From the NCBI GenBank assembly GCA_029571425.1, contig JAKPSR010000018.1:1-8821 (forward strand): a DNA stretch of 8,821 bases, written 5' to 3'. Position 1 is the first letter of the stretch; every line of letters starts with the position of its first letter. The notes under the pieces were generated by a model. That model ran no database searches and had not been told where the DNA came from. It saw only the letters and a program-made list of their open reading frames with translations. Source of the DNA: Spirochaetota bacterium (GTDB lineage: Bacteria > Spirochaetota > Spirochaetia > Treponematales > Treponemataceae). Both the position numbers and the translations under genes were made by a program. Of this stretch, positions 1 to 6,865 are shown piece after piece.

Positions 1-2
1 AG

Positions 3-80
3 ATTCCGCGCGGGACCGAGCCGCTCGAGCGGGAGATCGCCCGGCTCGTCGGAAATCGACTCGCCCTCGTCCGCGCCTAA
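3..80 (+). CDS. C-terminal end of an unidentified protein (partial, 5' end outside window)
   Basis: Plus-strand frame 3 is open from the window edge to a TAA at 78-80 and gives 25 residues ending ARLVGNRLALVRA. The codons are almost all G- or C-ending (CTC, GAG, CGG, GTC, GCC), which matches the coding style of the complete genes here, so this is probably the real tail of a gene entering from the left. It converges on the aldo/keto reductase gene, whose stop is at 96, leaving only 15 bases between the two stops. I see no hairpin followed by a T-run in that gap. Too little is present to suggest a function; the charged, helix-like tail is not diagnostic. The other two plus frames are also open for part of this stretch, so the assignment rests on codon preference and on the stop lying next to the convergent gene. 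Confidence 0.5.
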   Translation: MPRGTEPLEREIARLVGNRLALVRA

Positions 81-95
81 TTTTTCATCAGCCCG

Positions 96-1229
96 CTAAA
101 CCCGCCGCGTCCTCTTTATCCCGTCGAGCTCGGCGCGCGCCCTCGCGAGGTCGGCGGGGATGTCGATCCCCTGCGGGCATTTCGGCACGCATTGGCCGCA
201 CGAGACGCAGCGGTCGGCGCGCCGGTCGGCGAAATCCTTGTTATGCCAATTCCATCGCGCCTCCCCGGCGTTCTCGTACATACCCCACCCGTTCCACACC
301 GCGAAGTTCCAGGGAATGGCGACGCCGCTCGGGCAGGGCATGCAGTAGCCGCAGCCCGTGCAGCGGTTCCGCACCCGCGAGCGTATCTCGACGGCGACCT
401 CGTCGAACGCGGCGAGCTCCCGCGCGGAGAGCGCGGCGGGCTTATCGAAGACGCGAAGGTTTTCGGCTACCTGATCGGCGCTCGACATCCCGCTTAAGAC
501 CACGCGTATGCCGTCCTGGCCGGCGAGCCAGCGAAAGGCCCATGAGGCGTCCGAGGCGTCGGGGGTAAGCGAGCGGAACGGGCCCGTCACACTCTTGGGA
601 AGCCGCGCGAGCGAACCGCCGCGCAGGGGCTCCATCACGATGACGGGAACCCCAAGCGCGCGCGCGAGCTCGTAGCCCGCGCGGCCGGCTTGATAGTCGA
701 CGTCCATGTAGTTGTACTGGATCTGGCAAAAGTCCCACGGTCGCGCGCGGATGATCCGCTCGAAGGTCGGATAGCCGTCGTGGAAGGAGAAGCCGAGCTG
801 GCCGATCGAGCCCGACTCCTTAAGGCGCGCGAGGACGTCGACGACGCCGAGGCGTTCCATCTCGTCCCATGAGTGCGCGTTCAAGGCGTGCAGGAGGTAG
901 AAGTCAATCCGGTCGACGCGGAGCCGCCTGAGCTGCTCGGCGAAGATCCGCTCGGCGTCGGCCGGCTTCTTGACGAGCCAGCAGGGCAGCTTCGTCGCGA
1001 CGAAGAAGGAGTCGCGCGGCTTCGACGAGAGGAAGCGGCCGACGAAGTCCTCGCTCCTATCGTTATGATAGACCCAGGCGGTGTCGAAGTAGTTCACCCC
1101 GCCCGCGTAAGCCGCCTCGAGCATCGACGCGGCCGCGTCCTCGTCGATGCGAGATCGCTTCTCCGGGAAACGCATGCACCCAAAACCGAGGAGGGAAACA
1201 CGCTTCCCGCCCATCTCGCGATACTCCAT
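96..1229 (-). CDS. Aldo/keto reductase with C-terminal double [4Fe-4S] ferredoxin-like domain
   Basis: A 377-aa protein of the aldo/keto reductase superfamily, a TIM-barrel NADPH-dependent oxidoreductase fold, in the subgroup that carries a C-terminal iron-sulphur domain. The barrel covers about residues 1-285. The N-terminal strand reads VSLLGFGCMRFP, and the catalytic tetrad is visible as Asp49 (FDTAWVY), Tyr54, Lys80 (ATK) and His114 (YLLH). The tail has two cysteine clusters: Cys290/293/296/299 (CTGCGYCMPCP) and Cys341/344/347/351 (CVSCGQCVPKCP), each able to hold one [4Fe-4S] cluster. The substrate cannot be read from sequence. I chose ATG 1229 over the upstream in-frame GTG at 1259 because a strong AAGGAGGA lies 5 nt before the ATG and the GTG start would overlap the preceding gene. 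It is the last gene of the minus-strand string, 26 nt after the permease. The protein is cytoplasmic, with no signal peptide or membrane segment. Confidence 0.93.
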   Translation of the reverse strand: MEYREMGGKRVSLLGFGCMRFPEKRSRIDEDAAASMLEAAYAGGVNYFDTAWVYHNDRSEDFVGRFLSSKPRDSFFVATKLPCWLVKKPADAERIFAEQLRRLRVDRIDFYLLHALNAHSWDEMERLGVVDVLARLKESGSIGQLGFSFHDGYPTFERIIRARPWDFCQIQYNYMDVDYQAGRAGYELARALGVPVIVMEPLRGGSLARLPKSVTGPFRSLTPDASDASWAFRWLAGQDGIRVVLSGMSSADQVAENLRVFDKPAALSARELAAFDEVAVEIRSRVRNRCTGCGYCMPCPSGVAIPWNFAVWNGWGMYENAGEARWNWHNKDFADRRADRCVSCGQCVPKCPQGIDIPADLARARAELDGIKRTRRV

Positions 1230-1234
1230 CGAAG

Positions 1235-1242
1235 TCCTCCTT
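1235..1242 (-). promoter_or_regulatory. Strong Shine-Dalgarno of the aldo/keto reductase gene
   Basis: The minus strand reads AAGGAGGA here, five bases before ATG 1229. It is the best ribosome binding site in the window. It decides the start codon against the GTG ten codons upstream, and it lets this last gene of the string be translated without coupling to the permease gene. Confidence 0.8.
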
Positions 1243-1255
1243 TCGGGAACCGGCG

Positions 1256-2317
1256 TCACGAGCCGAGGCGCATGTCCCCGTCCTTAATCCACCCCCGCGC
1301 CCGCATCGCGGCGTAGGCCGCGTACGACAGGACGGCGGGAAGAACGACGCAGATGAGGATGATGGCGACGAGGACGCTTCCCACGCCCGCGCCGTCGGCG
1401 CGCATCGCCTGCCAGGCGAGTAGCGGCCCGACGAGCCCGGAGGTTCCCATCCCGGAGCCCGCCGGCAAGTTCTTCAATTCAAAGACCATCGTCGCGAGGG
1501 GACCGGTGATCGCGCTCGCCACGGTCGGCGGCACCCAAATCAGCGGGTTCCGGATGATGTTCGGCATTTGGAGCATGGAAGTCCCGAGCCCCTGGGCGAA
1601 AAGCCCGTTCAGGCGGTTGTCGCGAAAGCTGATGACGGCGAACCCGACCATTTGGGCCGCGCAGCCGGCGGTAGCGGCGCCCGCCGCGATCCCAGAAAGG
1701 CCGAGGATGATCCCGATCGCGGCGGAGCTGATCGGCAGGGTTAGGAAGAGCCCCATCGCCACGCTGATCACGATCCCCATCCAGAACGGCTGCAACTCGG
1801 TCGCGTAGCGGATGATCCCGCCAAGGGCGATCGAGCCGCCGGCAAGCGGCGGACCAAGAAGGGCGCCGACCACGGAGCCTGAAAGGATCGTCACCGCGGG
1901 GGCGAGGATGATGTCGATCTTCGTCTTACCCGCGACGAGGCAGCCGATCTCGGCACCGGCAAGGGCGGCGACCAGGGCGCCCATCGGGTCGCCCGGACCC
2001 GAAAGGAGGACGCCGTTCGCCGAGAAGAGGGCGCCCGATAGGAAGCGCCCGGCGTAGGCGCCGACGAGACCGTTTAGGAGGCTTGCGTACAGGACGAGGC
2101 GCGGAGCGCCAAGTGAATGGGCGACGCCCGCCGCGATCCCAGCCCCGGTAAGGATGGTCACGAGCTGGCCAAGCTGGATCAGGAAGCGGCCCGGCAACGC
2201 GTCGGGAAAGAAACTCCCGATCTGCTTCAGTATGAGCCCGATGATTAAGGTCGAAAAAAGCCCTAGGGCCATGCCTCCTAGGGCGTCGATCAAGTACCGT
2301 TTGACAAATCGATTCAT
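1256..2317 (-). CDS. PTS EIIC-like integral membrane permease (PTS_EIIC_2 type)
   Basis: A 353-aa, very hydrophobic polytopic membrane protein of the phosphotransferase-system subunit IIC-like family usually called PTS_EIIC_2 (PF13303). Recognisable stretches are the N-terminal RYLIDALGGMALGLFSTLI, SGPGDPMGALVAALAGAEIG (about 106-125), the polar loop KTKIDIILAP (131-140), ELQPFWMGI (174-182), and GLGTSMLQMPNIIRNPLIWV (243-262). About 9-10 membrane segments can be seen. No EIIA or EIIB domain or gene is present nearby, and members of this family are often stand-alone, so true PTS coupling and the substrate are unknown. ATG 2317 is preferred; an in-frame GTG at 2329 would add four residues, but the only SD-like GAGGAG touches it, whereas it sits 11 nt before the ATG. 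The upstream gene stops at 2322, so the gap is four bases. The reductase follows 26 nt downstream. Confidence 0.85.
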   Translation of the reverse strand: MNRFVKRYLIDALGGMALGLFSTLIIGLILKQIGSFFPDALPGRFLIQLGQLVTILTGAGIAAGVAHSLGAPRLVLYASLLNGLVGAYAGRFLSGALFSANGVLLSGPGDPMGALVAALAGAEIGCLVAGKTKIDIILAPAVTILSGSVVGALLGPPLAGGSIALGGIIRYATELQPFWMGIVISVAMGLFLTLPISSAAIGIILGLSGIAAGAATAGCAAQMVGFAVISFRDNRLNGLFAQGLGTSMLQMPNIIRNPLIWVPPTVASAITGPLATMVFELKNLPAGSGMGTSGLVGPLLAWQAMRADGAGVGSVLVAIILICVVLPAVLSYAAYAAMRARGWIKDGDMRLGS

Positions 2318-2321
2318 TATG

Positions 2322-2939
2322 TCATTCACTCCTCAGGCTGAGTCTACCCTCTTTCGACACGAAAAGGGAATACTCCCTGCCCGCCTCGAACGAGCGGATC
2401 GTTACACGCTCGTGCCTGAGCCGGCCGAAAAACCCGGGCAACCATCCTTCGGTCTTAACCAGGGTGAAGAGACCGCGGAGAGAAGAACGCTCGGCGGCGG
2501 CGAGTTGCGGCGACTCGTAGATCGCGGGAAAGCCCGCGCGGTCGTAGTGCCGAAAGAGCGCGACGCCGCGTCGGTCACCGGTCTCGTCGGTATGCACGGA
2601 GAAGGGAAAGACGACCCAACCGCCCGAGACCCGGACGAGCACGCAGTCGACGCCAAGCTCCCAGCCCGCCCATGACCGCTCGACCGTCCCAAGAAGCTCG
2701 CCGCCGGGGGCGTAGAAGGCGACTCGCGCGCTGACGGTATCGGTCCCGCGCCCGAAGACGGTCACGGTGACGGGAATGCGCGCGTCGGCGAGGGCGAGGC
2801 GAGAGAGCCGCGAGTCGAGCTTGGAGACCCAGAGGAAAAAGAAGAACGCGACGACGATGGACGCGAGAGAGACGATGGCGATCGTCGTAAGCACCAGGGC
2901 GCGCACCCCGGAGCGAGAGACCCACCGTCGACCGCTCAC
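2322..2939 (-). CDS. Membrane-anchored protein of unknown function
   Basis: A 205-aa protein I do not recognise. The first 11 residues are basic (several Arg), then residues 12-38 form one strong transmembrane helix ending in a run of four Phe (AFFFFLWV). The remaining 165 residues look like a beta-rich soluble domain (ARIPVTVTVFGRG, ARVAFYAPGGELLG, GWVVFPFSVHT) and would lie outside the membrane if the basic N-terminus stays inside. No catalytic motif is visible. The start is GTG 2939, whose GTGA overlaps the TGA stop of the glycosylase gene, a classic translational-coupling junction. The frame stays open upstream into the glycosylase gene, but that part is Arg-rich shadow translation with no hydrophobic or domain character. 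The permease gene begins four bases after its stop. It may be a lineage-specific envelope protein. Confidence 0.78.
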   Translation of the reverse strand: MSGRRWVSRSGVRALVLTTIAIVSLASIVVAFFFFLWVSKLDSRLSRLALADARIPVTVTVFGRGTDTVSARVAFYAPGGELLGTVERSWAGWELGVDCVLVRVSGGWVVFPFSVHTDETGDRRGVALFRHYDRAGFPAIYESPQLAAAERSSLRGLFTLVKTEGWLPGFFGRLRHERVTIRSFEAGREYSLFVSKEGRLSLRSE

Positions 2940-3442
2940 GAGGCGGCCTCGCGCCGGATGACGGCGTACGCGCGAACGAGGGGATCGAAGGAGGCGCGGG
3001 CGTTCGCCGGACTCGTCGACGGCAACGGGACGGCGTCGATCCCGACCGAGGCGGCCGCGAAACGCCGATACAGGGAATGCGCGGTGTTGCCCGTCGTGAA
3101 AACCCGCCGAATCGACGTCGCGCGAGAGAGGCGGTGGATGTCGTTCGGAACCGCCTGGGCGATCGAGGCGTCGGCGGCACCGGCGATCGCGCAGGAAGCG
3201 AGAACGTCCCACAGGGCAAGGCCGCGTTCTATGACGAAGCGGCGCCTCTCGTCGGCACCCTCGGGAACCGCCTCGCCGTAGACGGCGGCGATGACGGGCC
3301 AAAAACGGTTTCGCGGATGGCCGTAATAGAAGCCTACGGCGCGGGACGCCGGAGACGGAAAGGATCCGAGTATCAGCGTATGGCTCGCGGCGTCGAAAAC
3401 CGGGGGAAACGGATGCGTGACCGACGCGCGAGCCGCCCTCAT
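2936..3442 (-). CDS. Hypoxanthine/deoxyinosine-type DNA glycosylase (UDG superfamily, family 6)
   Basis: A 168-aa single-domain DNA glycosylase, similar to the DNA-deoxyinosine glycosylase (HDG) branch of the uracil-DNA glycosylase superfamily. Such enzymes remove deaminated bases, chiefly hypoxanthine from deoxyinosine, to start base-excision repair. Visible motifs are LILGSFPSPASR (23-34), GFYYGHPRNRFWPV (37-50) with Asn45, and the substrate-loop motif PSTSPAN (141-147). Motif 1 lacks the catalytic Asp/Asn of classical UDGs (GSFPS instead of GQDPY), which is expected for this family; the Asn of the HPRN motif is thought to be important instead. The ATG overlaps the ligA stop as ATGA and has GGAG eight bases upstream (3451-3454), inside ligA. 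The gene directly follows DNA ligase, so the first and last enzymes of one repair pathway are cotranslated. Mug/MUG-type specificity for uracil mismatches is the main alternative. Confidence 0.87.
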   Translation of the reverse strand: MRAARASVTHPFPPVFDAASHTLILGSFPSPASRAVGFYYGHPRNRFWPVIAAVYGEAVPEGADERRRFVIERGLALWDVLASCAIAGAADASIAQAVPNDIHRLSRATSIRRVFTTGNTAHSLYRRFAAASVGIDAVPLPSTSPANARASFDPLVRAYAVIRREAAS

Positions 3443-5430
3443 ATGCCGAGCTCCATCTGATCAGAGGCACCCACCGCGCCCGAAGGAGCCGGCTTCCCCG
3501 CGGGGAGACGACCTTCGAGAACGGCGAGGAAGCCCGCCTCGTCGATGATGGGGACGCCGAGCTCTCGCGCGCGCTTATTCTTCGCCGAGCCCGACGCAGG
3601 ATCGTTCGTCACGAGGTAGCCGAGCCCCTTCACGACCGAGGACTTCGCCGAGCCGCCGAGGGCCTTGACGCGGGCCTCTGCCTCGGGCCGCTTCATCGAG
3701 GCGAGCTCGCCGGTAAAGCAAAAGCTCACCCCGGCGAGGGGGCCGCTGGAGACCGGAGGGCGTATCCTGACGGCGCCCGAGGCGAGCAGGGCCTCCATCT
3801 CGGGTCGAACCCGATCGAGACCTAAGCGGAGGGCGCGCGCCATCGTTTCCCCGAATTGGTACACGCCGGCGATTTCATCCTCGCCCGCTGCGAGAAGCGA
3901 GTCGAGCGTCGCGTACCCCGCCCCGACGAGCTTCTCGACCATCGTTTCCCCGATGCCCTCGATGTCGAAGCCGGCGACGAACTGCTCGAGGCTCACCTCC
4001 GATCGTGAGCGGAGCGACTTAAGGACTTTCGCCGCGCTCGTCTCACCCATGCGGTCGAGCGAGGCGAGCTCGTCGACGGTAAGGGTATACAGGTCCGGAA
4101 TCGAGCGCACCCGGCCGGAATCGAAAAGCCGCTTAATGAGCCCGACGCCGAGGTCGCGCACGTCGAGGACGCCGACCCATTTCTCGATCCGGTGATGGGC
4201 GAGCTTCGGGCACTCCTCGTTCGGGCAGTAGAGGCGCGAGCCCTCGTCGACGAGCTCGGTCCCGCAGGCCGCGCAGGAGACGGGACGCTCGATCGGCCGC
4301 GCGTCGGGCGGGTTCTCGAGCAGGGCCTCGATCTTGGGGATGATCTCGCCGCGCTTGACGACGACGACGCGGCTGCCGACCATCAGGTTCATCGAGCGGA
4401 TGACGTTCGGGTTCGCGAGGTTCGCGCGCTGCACGGTCGTGCCCGCGAGCTTGACCGCGTCTATCTTGGCGATCGGGGTATAGGTCGCGCCCGACTCGCT
4501 CCACTCCACCTCGCGAAGGACGGTAATCGCTTCCTCGAGGCTGAACTTAAACGCGATCTGCTTCTCGGGCCGCGAGCGCGCGAGGTCCGCGGGATCGATC
4601 TCCCTACCCTTTACGACGAGCCCGTCGATGTCGTAGGGAAGGCCGTCGCGCTCGTCCATCACGCGCGCGCGGTAGTCGACGACGGCCTGGGCGCCGCGGC
4701 AGGTGACCGAGGGAACGACCTCGAAGCCCTGGGCGGCGAGCCAGGCGATCTTTTCGTACTCGTCAGCGAAAGGACTCTCGCCGGTAAAGGGGCTTCCGGG
4801 CACGCCGGGCGCCGCGTCGTAGCAAATGACGTCGAGGTCCTCGCTCCCGGTCCCGTCCTTACGCTTCATCAGGCCGTTCGCCGCGTTCCGGCAATTCGCC
4901 TTGTCGGGATATCGCTCGAGCCGGGTCTTGCGGGTCATGATGACCTCGCCGCGCACCCCGCCGGAGAAGGGACGCGTTCCCGAAGGCCCCCACTCGCCCG
5001 AGAGCTCGGGAACGACCCCGCGCATCCGGGCGGCGTTCGCCGTTATGTCGTCGCCGATCCTGCCGTCGCCCCTGGTGACGGCGCGCGAGAACCTGCCGCG
5101 CTCGTACTGGAGCTCGAGGCTCGCGCCATCGAGCTTGTGCTGGACGATGAACTCGTCGAAGGGCATCTTGGCGGCCCACGCGCCGAACTCCTCCGGGTTT
5201 GCCGCCTTCTCCTGGCTTCCCATCGGGATCAGGTGGTATTCCTTCGCGAAGCCGTCGGTCGATTCCGAGTTGATTTGGGAGAAGATATCGTTCTCGGGCT
5301 CGAGGGACTTGAGCTCGTCCCACAGAAGGTCGAACTCCGCGTCGGAGATCTCGGGCTCGCCCGCGTAGTACCGTTCCTGATGACGCTTGATCAGCCGCTC
5401 GAGCTCGCGCGCGCGCTTCGGCCTCGCCAT
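3439..5430 (-). CDS. ligA: NAD-dependent DNA ligase, divergent LigA
   Basis: A 663-aa NAD+-dependent DNA ligase that seals nicks in replication and repair; the length is normal for LigA (about 660-690). Domain order: Ia NAD-binding region about 1-60 (PEISDAEFD at 26-34); nucleotidyltransferase about 65-305 with the adenylated lysine Lys99 in KLDG, then TRGDG (119-123), VRGEV (159-163), DGLVVKG (269-275) and AFKF (293-296); OB fold about 310-380 (VVVVKRGEIIPKI); zinc finger Cys386/389/402/407; helix-hairpin-helix region about 420-555; BRCT about 562-640. Several positions usually fixed in LigA differ: the Glu two residues before the lysine is Gln97, the domain Ia Tyr is Phe33, and NPRNAAAGSLRQ has become NCRNAANGLMKR. 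ATG 5430 is chosen because the frame upstream is Arg-rich shadow of trmB, a GGAG lies eight bases before it, and it starts two bases after the trmB stop. It overlaps the glycosylase by ATGA. Confidence 0.93.
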   Translation of the reverse strand: MARPKRARELERLIKRHQERYYAGEPEISDAEFDLLWDELKSLEPENDIFSQINSESTDGFAKEYHLIPMGSQEKAANPEEFGAWAAKMPFDEFIVQHKLDGASLELQYERGRFSRAVTRGDGRIGDDITANAARMRGVVPELSGEWGPSGTRPFSGGVRGEVIMTRKTRLERYPDKANCRNAANGLMKRKDGTGSEDLDVICYDAAPGVPGSPFTGESPFADEYEKIAWLAAQGFEVVPSVTCRGAQAVVDYRARVMDERDGLPYDIDGLVVKGREIDPADLARSRPEKQIAFKFSLEEAITVLREVEWSESGATYTPIAKIDAVKLAGTTVQRANLANPNVIRSMNLMVGSRVVVVKRGEIIPKIEALLENPPDARPIERPVSCAACGTELVDEGSRLYCPNEECPKLAHHRIEKWVGVLDVRDLGVGLIKRLFDSGRVRSIPDLYTLTVDELASLDRMGETSAAKVLKSLRSRSEVSLEQFVAGFDIEGIGETMVEKLVGAGYATLDSLLAAGEDEIAGVYQFGETMARALRLGLDRVRPEMEALLASGAVRIRPPVSSGPLAGVSFCFTGELASMKRPEAEARVKALGGSAKSSVVKGLGYLVTNDPASGSAKNKRARELGVPIIDEAGFLAVLEGRLPAGKPAPSGAVGASDQMELGI

Positions 5431-5432
5431 CG

Positions 5433-6137
5433 CTAGGACTCCGCCCGCTTGACGAACATCAGCTCGTATATCTCGTGGTTGGACGCCTTGCCCTTCTGCT
5501 CGAAGCGGGTTTCGGGCCGCCATGCCTGTCGGGGCGCGAAACCCTCGTACGCGCTCGAGAGGCCGGGCGTCGCCGTGAGCTCGATGTAGGCTTCTTCCCC
5601 GTAGGGCTCCCAATCGGTCGCCATGTATACGTAGCCGCCCGGCGCGAGCTTGCGCGCGAGCAAGTCCGTGCGGGGCCGTATCATCAGCCGCCGCTTGTGA
5701 TGCCGCTTCTTCGGCCAGGGATCGGGAAAGAAGACGTGGAAGGCGGCGAGGGATCCGTCCGGTATCATGCACTCGAGGACCTCGAGGGCGTCGTGCTCCA
5801 CGATGCGGACGTTGGTAAGACCCCGCTTCTCGATCTCGCCGAGGAGGCGGCCGACCCCAGCTCGGTGAACCTCGACGCCGAGGTAGTTACGGTCGGGGTT
5901 TTGCGCCGCGATGATGGCCGTCGCCTTCCCCATGCCGAAACCGATCTCCATCGTCACGGGCGCGGTATTCTCGAAGATGTCGGTGTAGTTGATGATCGTC
6001 TCTTGGAAGGGAAGGCACCAGCGTGCGGAATGTACCGCGTAGTCGCGCTTCTGCGCCTCGGTCATGCGCCCAGACCGAAGGACGAAGGTATGCACCCCGC
6101 GGAGGTGTACGGTGTCTTTACGTTCGCTCGTGTCCAT
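5433..6137 (-). CDS. trmB: tRNA (guanine-N7)-methyltransferase TrmB
   Basis: A 234-aa cytoplasmic enzyme that uses S-adenosylmethionine to methylate N7 of guanosine 46 in the variable loop of tRNAs. The Rossmann SAM-binding motif EIGFGMG is at 64-70, the second-strand acidic stretch GVEVHRAG at 87-94, the family signature FFPDPWPKKRHHKRR at 136-150, ATDWEPYGE at 173-181, and the C-terminal TRFEQKGKASNHEIYEL equivalent at 210-226. All hallmark residues are present, so it should be active. ATG 6137 starts 13 bases after the lipoprotein stop, with only a weak purine-rich site (AGGCGGCGAG) in front. The N-terminal about 40 residues (LRSGRMTEAQ) match the usual TrmB leader. The gene sits two bases from ligA. 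The shared transcript suggests co-expression with repair genes rather than a functional link. Confidence 0.96.
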   Translation of the reverse strand: MDTSERKDTVHLRGVHTFVLRSGRMTEAQKRDYAVHSARWCLPFQETIINYTDIFENTAPVTMEIGFGMGKATAIIAAQNPDRNYLGVEVHRAGVGRLLGEIEKRGLTNVRIVEHDALEVLECMIPDGSLAAFHVFFPDPWPKKRHHKRRLMIRPRTDLLARKLAPGGYVYMATDWEPYGEEAYIELTATPGLSSAYEGFAPRQAWRPETRFEQKGKASNHEIYELMFVKRAES

Positions 6138-6150
6138 CTCGCCGCCTATT

Positions 6151-6858
6151 TTACCGCAACTCGGCCGGAGCCAACAATACCCCGGCCGTCCCGGACTCGT
6201 TCTCGGCGAGGCACTGCACGTACCGCACCTCGCGCGAGATCACGGTGAAGACCTGGGTCGACCCGGACGCGGAAAGGCTCGCCCCCGCGGGCACGCGCCA
6301 GGATTGAAGCGGCTTAAGGCCGGAGTCCAGCAGGACAAACCATAGACGGGTGAACTCCGTCCGGGGCCCGCGCGGGGAAATGGACCAGCGCCCCCCCGCG
6401 ACGTCGAGCCGGTACGGGGCCGCGGCGGGAAACGACTGCGCCCCGATCTCGAAACGCCCGACGCCCTCGTTCCCGGCGAGGTCGGAGACCGCGAGGGTAT
6501 ACCCGCCCGACGGGAACGGGCCGTTCCCGGGCCCGGCGAGTTGGCTCGAGCCGACCCACCGCTCCTTTCCGCGCAACCTGACGGAAAGCTCCTCAGGCTT
6601 GACCGTCCACGTCATCCCGGTGGACTCGTGCGTCACCGTCAGGGGGCCAAGGTCCGCGGGACCGTCGGGATCGTCGAAGAACACGAAGGCGGAAAGGCGC
6701 TGGACGAAACCGCCGCCCTCTGCCTCGACGGAGAGGAGCTGCACGGCCTGAGCGCGTATCTCGGGTTTTCCCTGCGAGCAAGAGAAAAGGACGGGCGCGA
6801 AGACGAGGAAGCCGGATACGATGGCGAGGACGCTCGCCCGATTCCCCAGCGGTCGCAT
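6151..6858 (-). CDS. Predicted lipoprotein of unknown function
   Basis: A 235-aa protein with a lipoprotein signal peptide: basic start (RPLGNR), hydrophobic core about 9-25 (LAIVSGFLVFAPVLF) and lipobox LFSC with Cys27 as the predicted lipidated residue. Ser directly before the Cys and Phe at -2 are tolerated by the looser spirochaetal lipobox. The mature part of about 209 residues looks beta-rich and Ig/FN3-like (LSAFVFFDDPDG, GGYTLAVSDLAGNEG near 118-132, ARYVQ-type strands at the end), with no enzyme motif. It is probably attached to the periplasmic face of the inner membrane or to the outer membrane. The ATG follows the upstream stop by seven bases; a weak AGGG overlapping that TAG is the only SD, so translation is probably coupled. 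trmB begins 13 bases after its TAA. I do not recognise a named family. Confidence 0.85.
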   Translation of the reverse strand: MRPLGNRASVLAIVSGFLVFAPVLFSCSQGKPEIRAQAVQLLSVEAEGGGFVQRLSAFVFFDDPDGPADLGPLTVTHESTGMTWTVKPEELSVRLRGKERWVGSSQLAGPGNGPFPSGGYTLAVSDLAGNEGVGRFEIGAQSFPAAAPYRLDVAGGRWSISPRGPRTEFTRLWFVLLDSGLKPLQSWRVPAGASLSASGSTQVFTVISREVRYVQCLAENESGTAGVLLAPAELR

Positions 6859-6865
6859 GAATGCC

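Noticed and set aside
24..95. Possible terminator between the convergent genes at the left end
   Set aside because: Inverted CG-rich bases such as CCGCTCGAGCGG lie inside the coding tail and are not followed by a T-run; TTTTT at 81-85 has no adjacent stem.
1230..1259. GTG 1259 as start of the aldo/keto reductase
   Set aside because: The strong AAGGAGGA at 1235-1242 would lie inside the gene, and the added ten residues do not resemble the family's N-terminus.
873..1316. Plus-strand frame opposite the aldo/keto reductase
   Set aside because: Shadow of a gene with an intact catalytic tetrad; no SD and no recognisable protein.
2940..3470. Extension of the 205-aa membrane protein to 382 residues
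   Set aside because: The extension is an Arg-rich shadow of the glycosylase gene; the GTGA overlap at 2939 and the transmembrane helix just after it mark the real start.
4192..5436. Long plus-strand frame of 414 codons opposite ligA
   Set aside because: Antisense shadow in GC-rich coding DNA; the opposite strand encodes an unmistakable DNA ligase.
5431..5772. N-terminal extension of ligA to a 777-residue protein
   Set aside because: The extra 114 residues are Arg/Ala-rich, overlap trmB in another frame and match nothing in the LigA domain plan; ATG 5430 with GGAG upstream gives a normal-length ligase.
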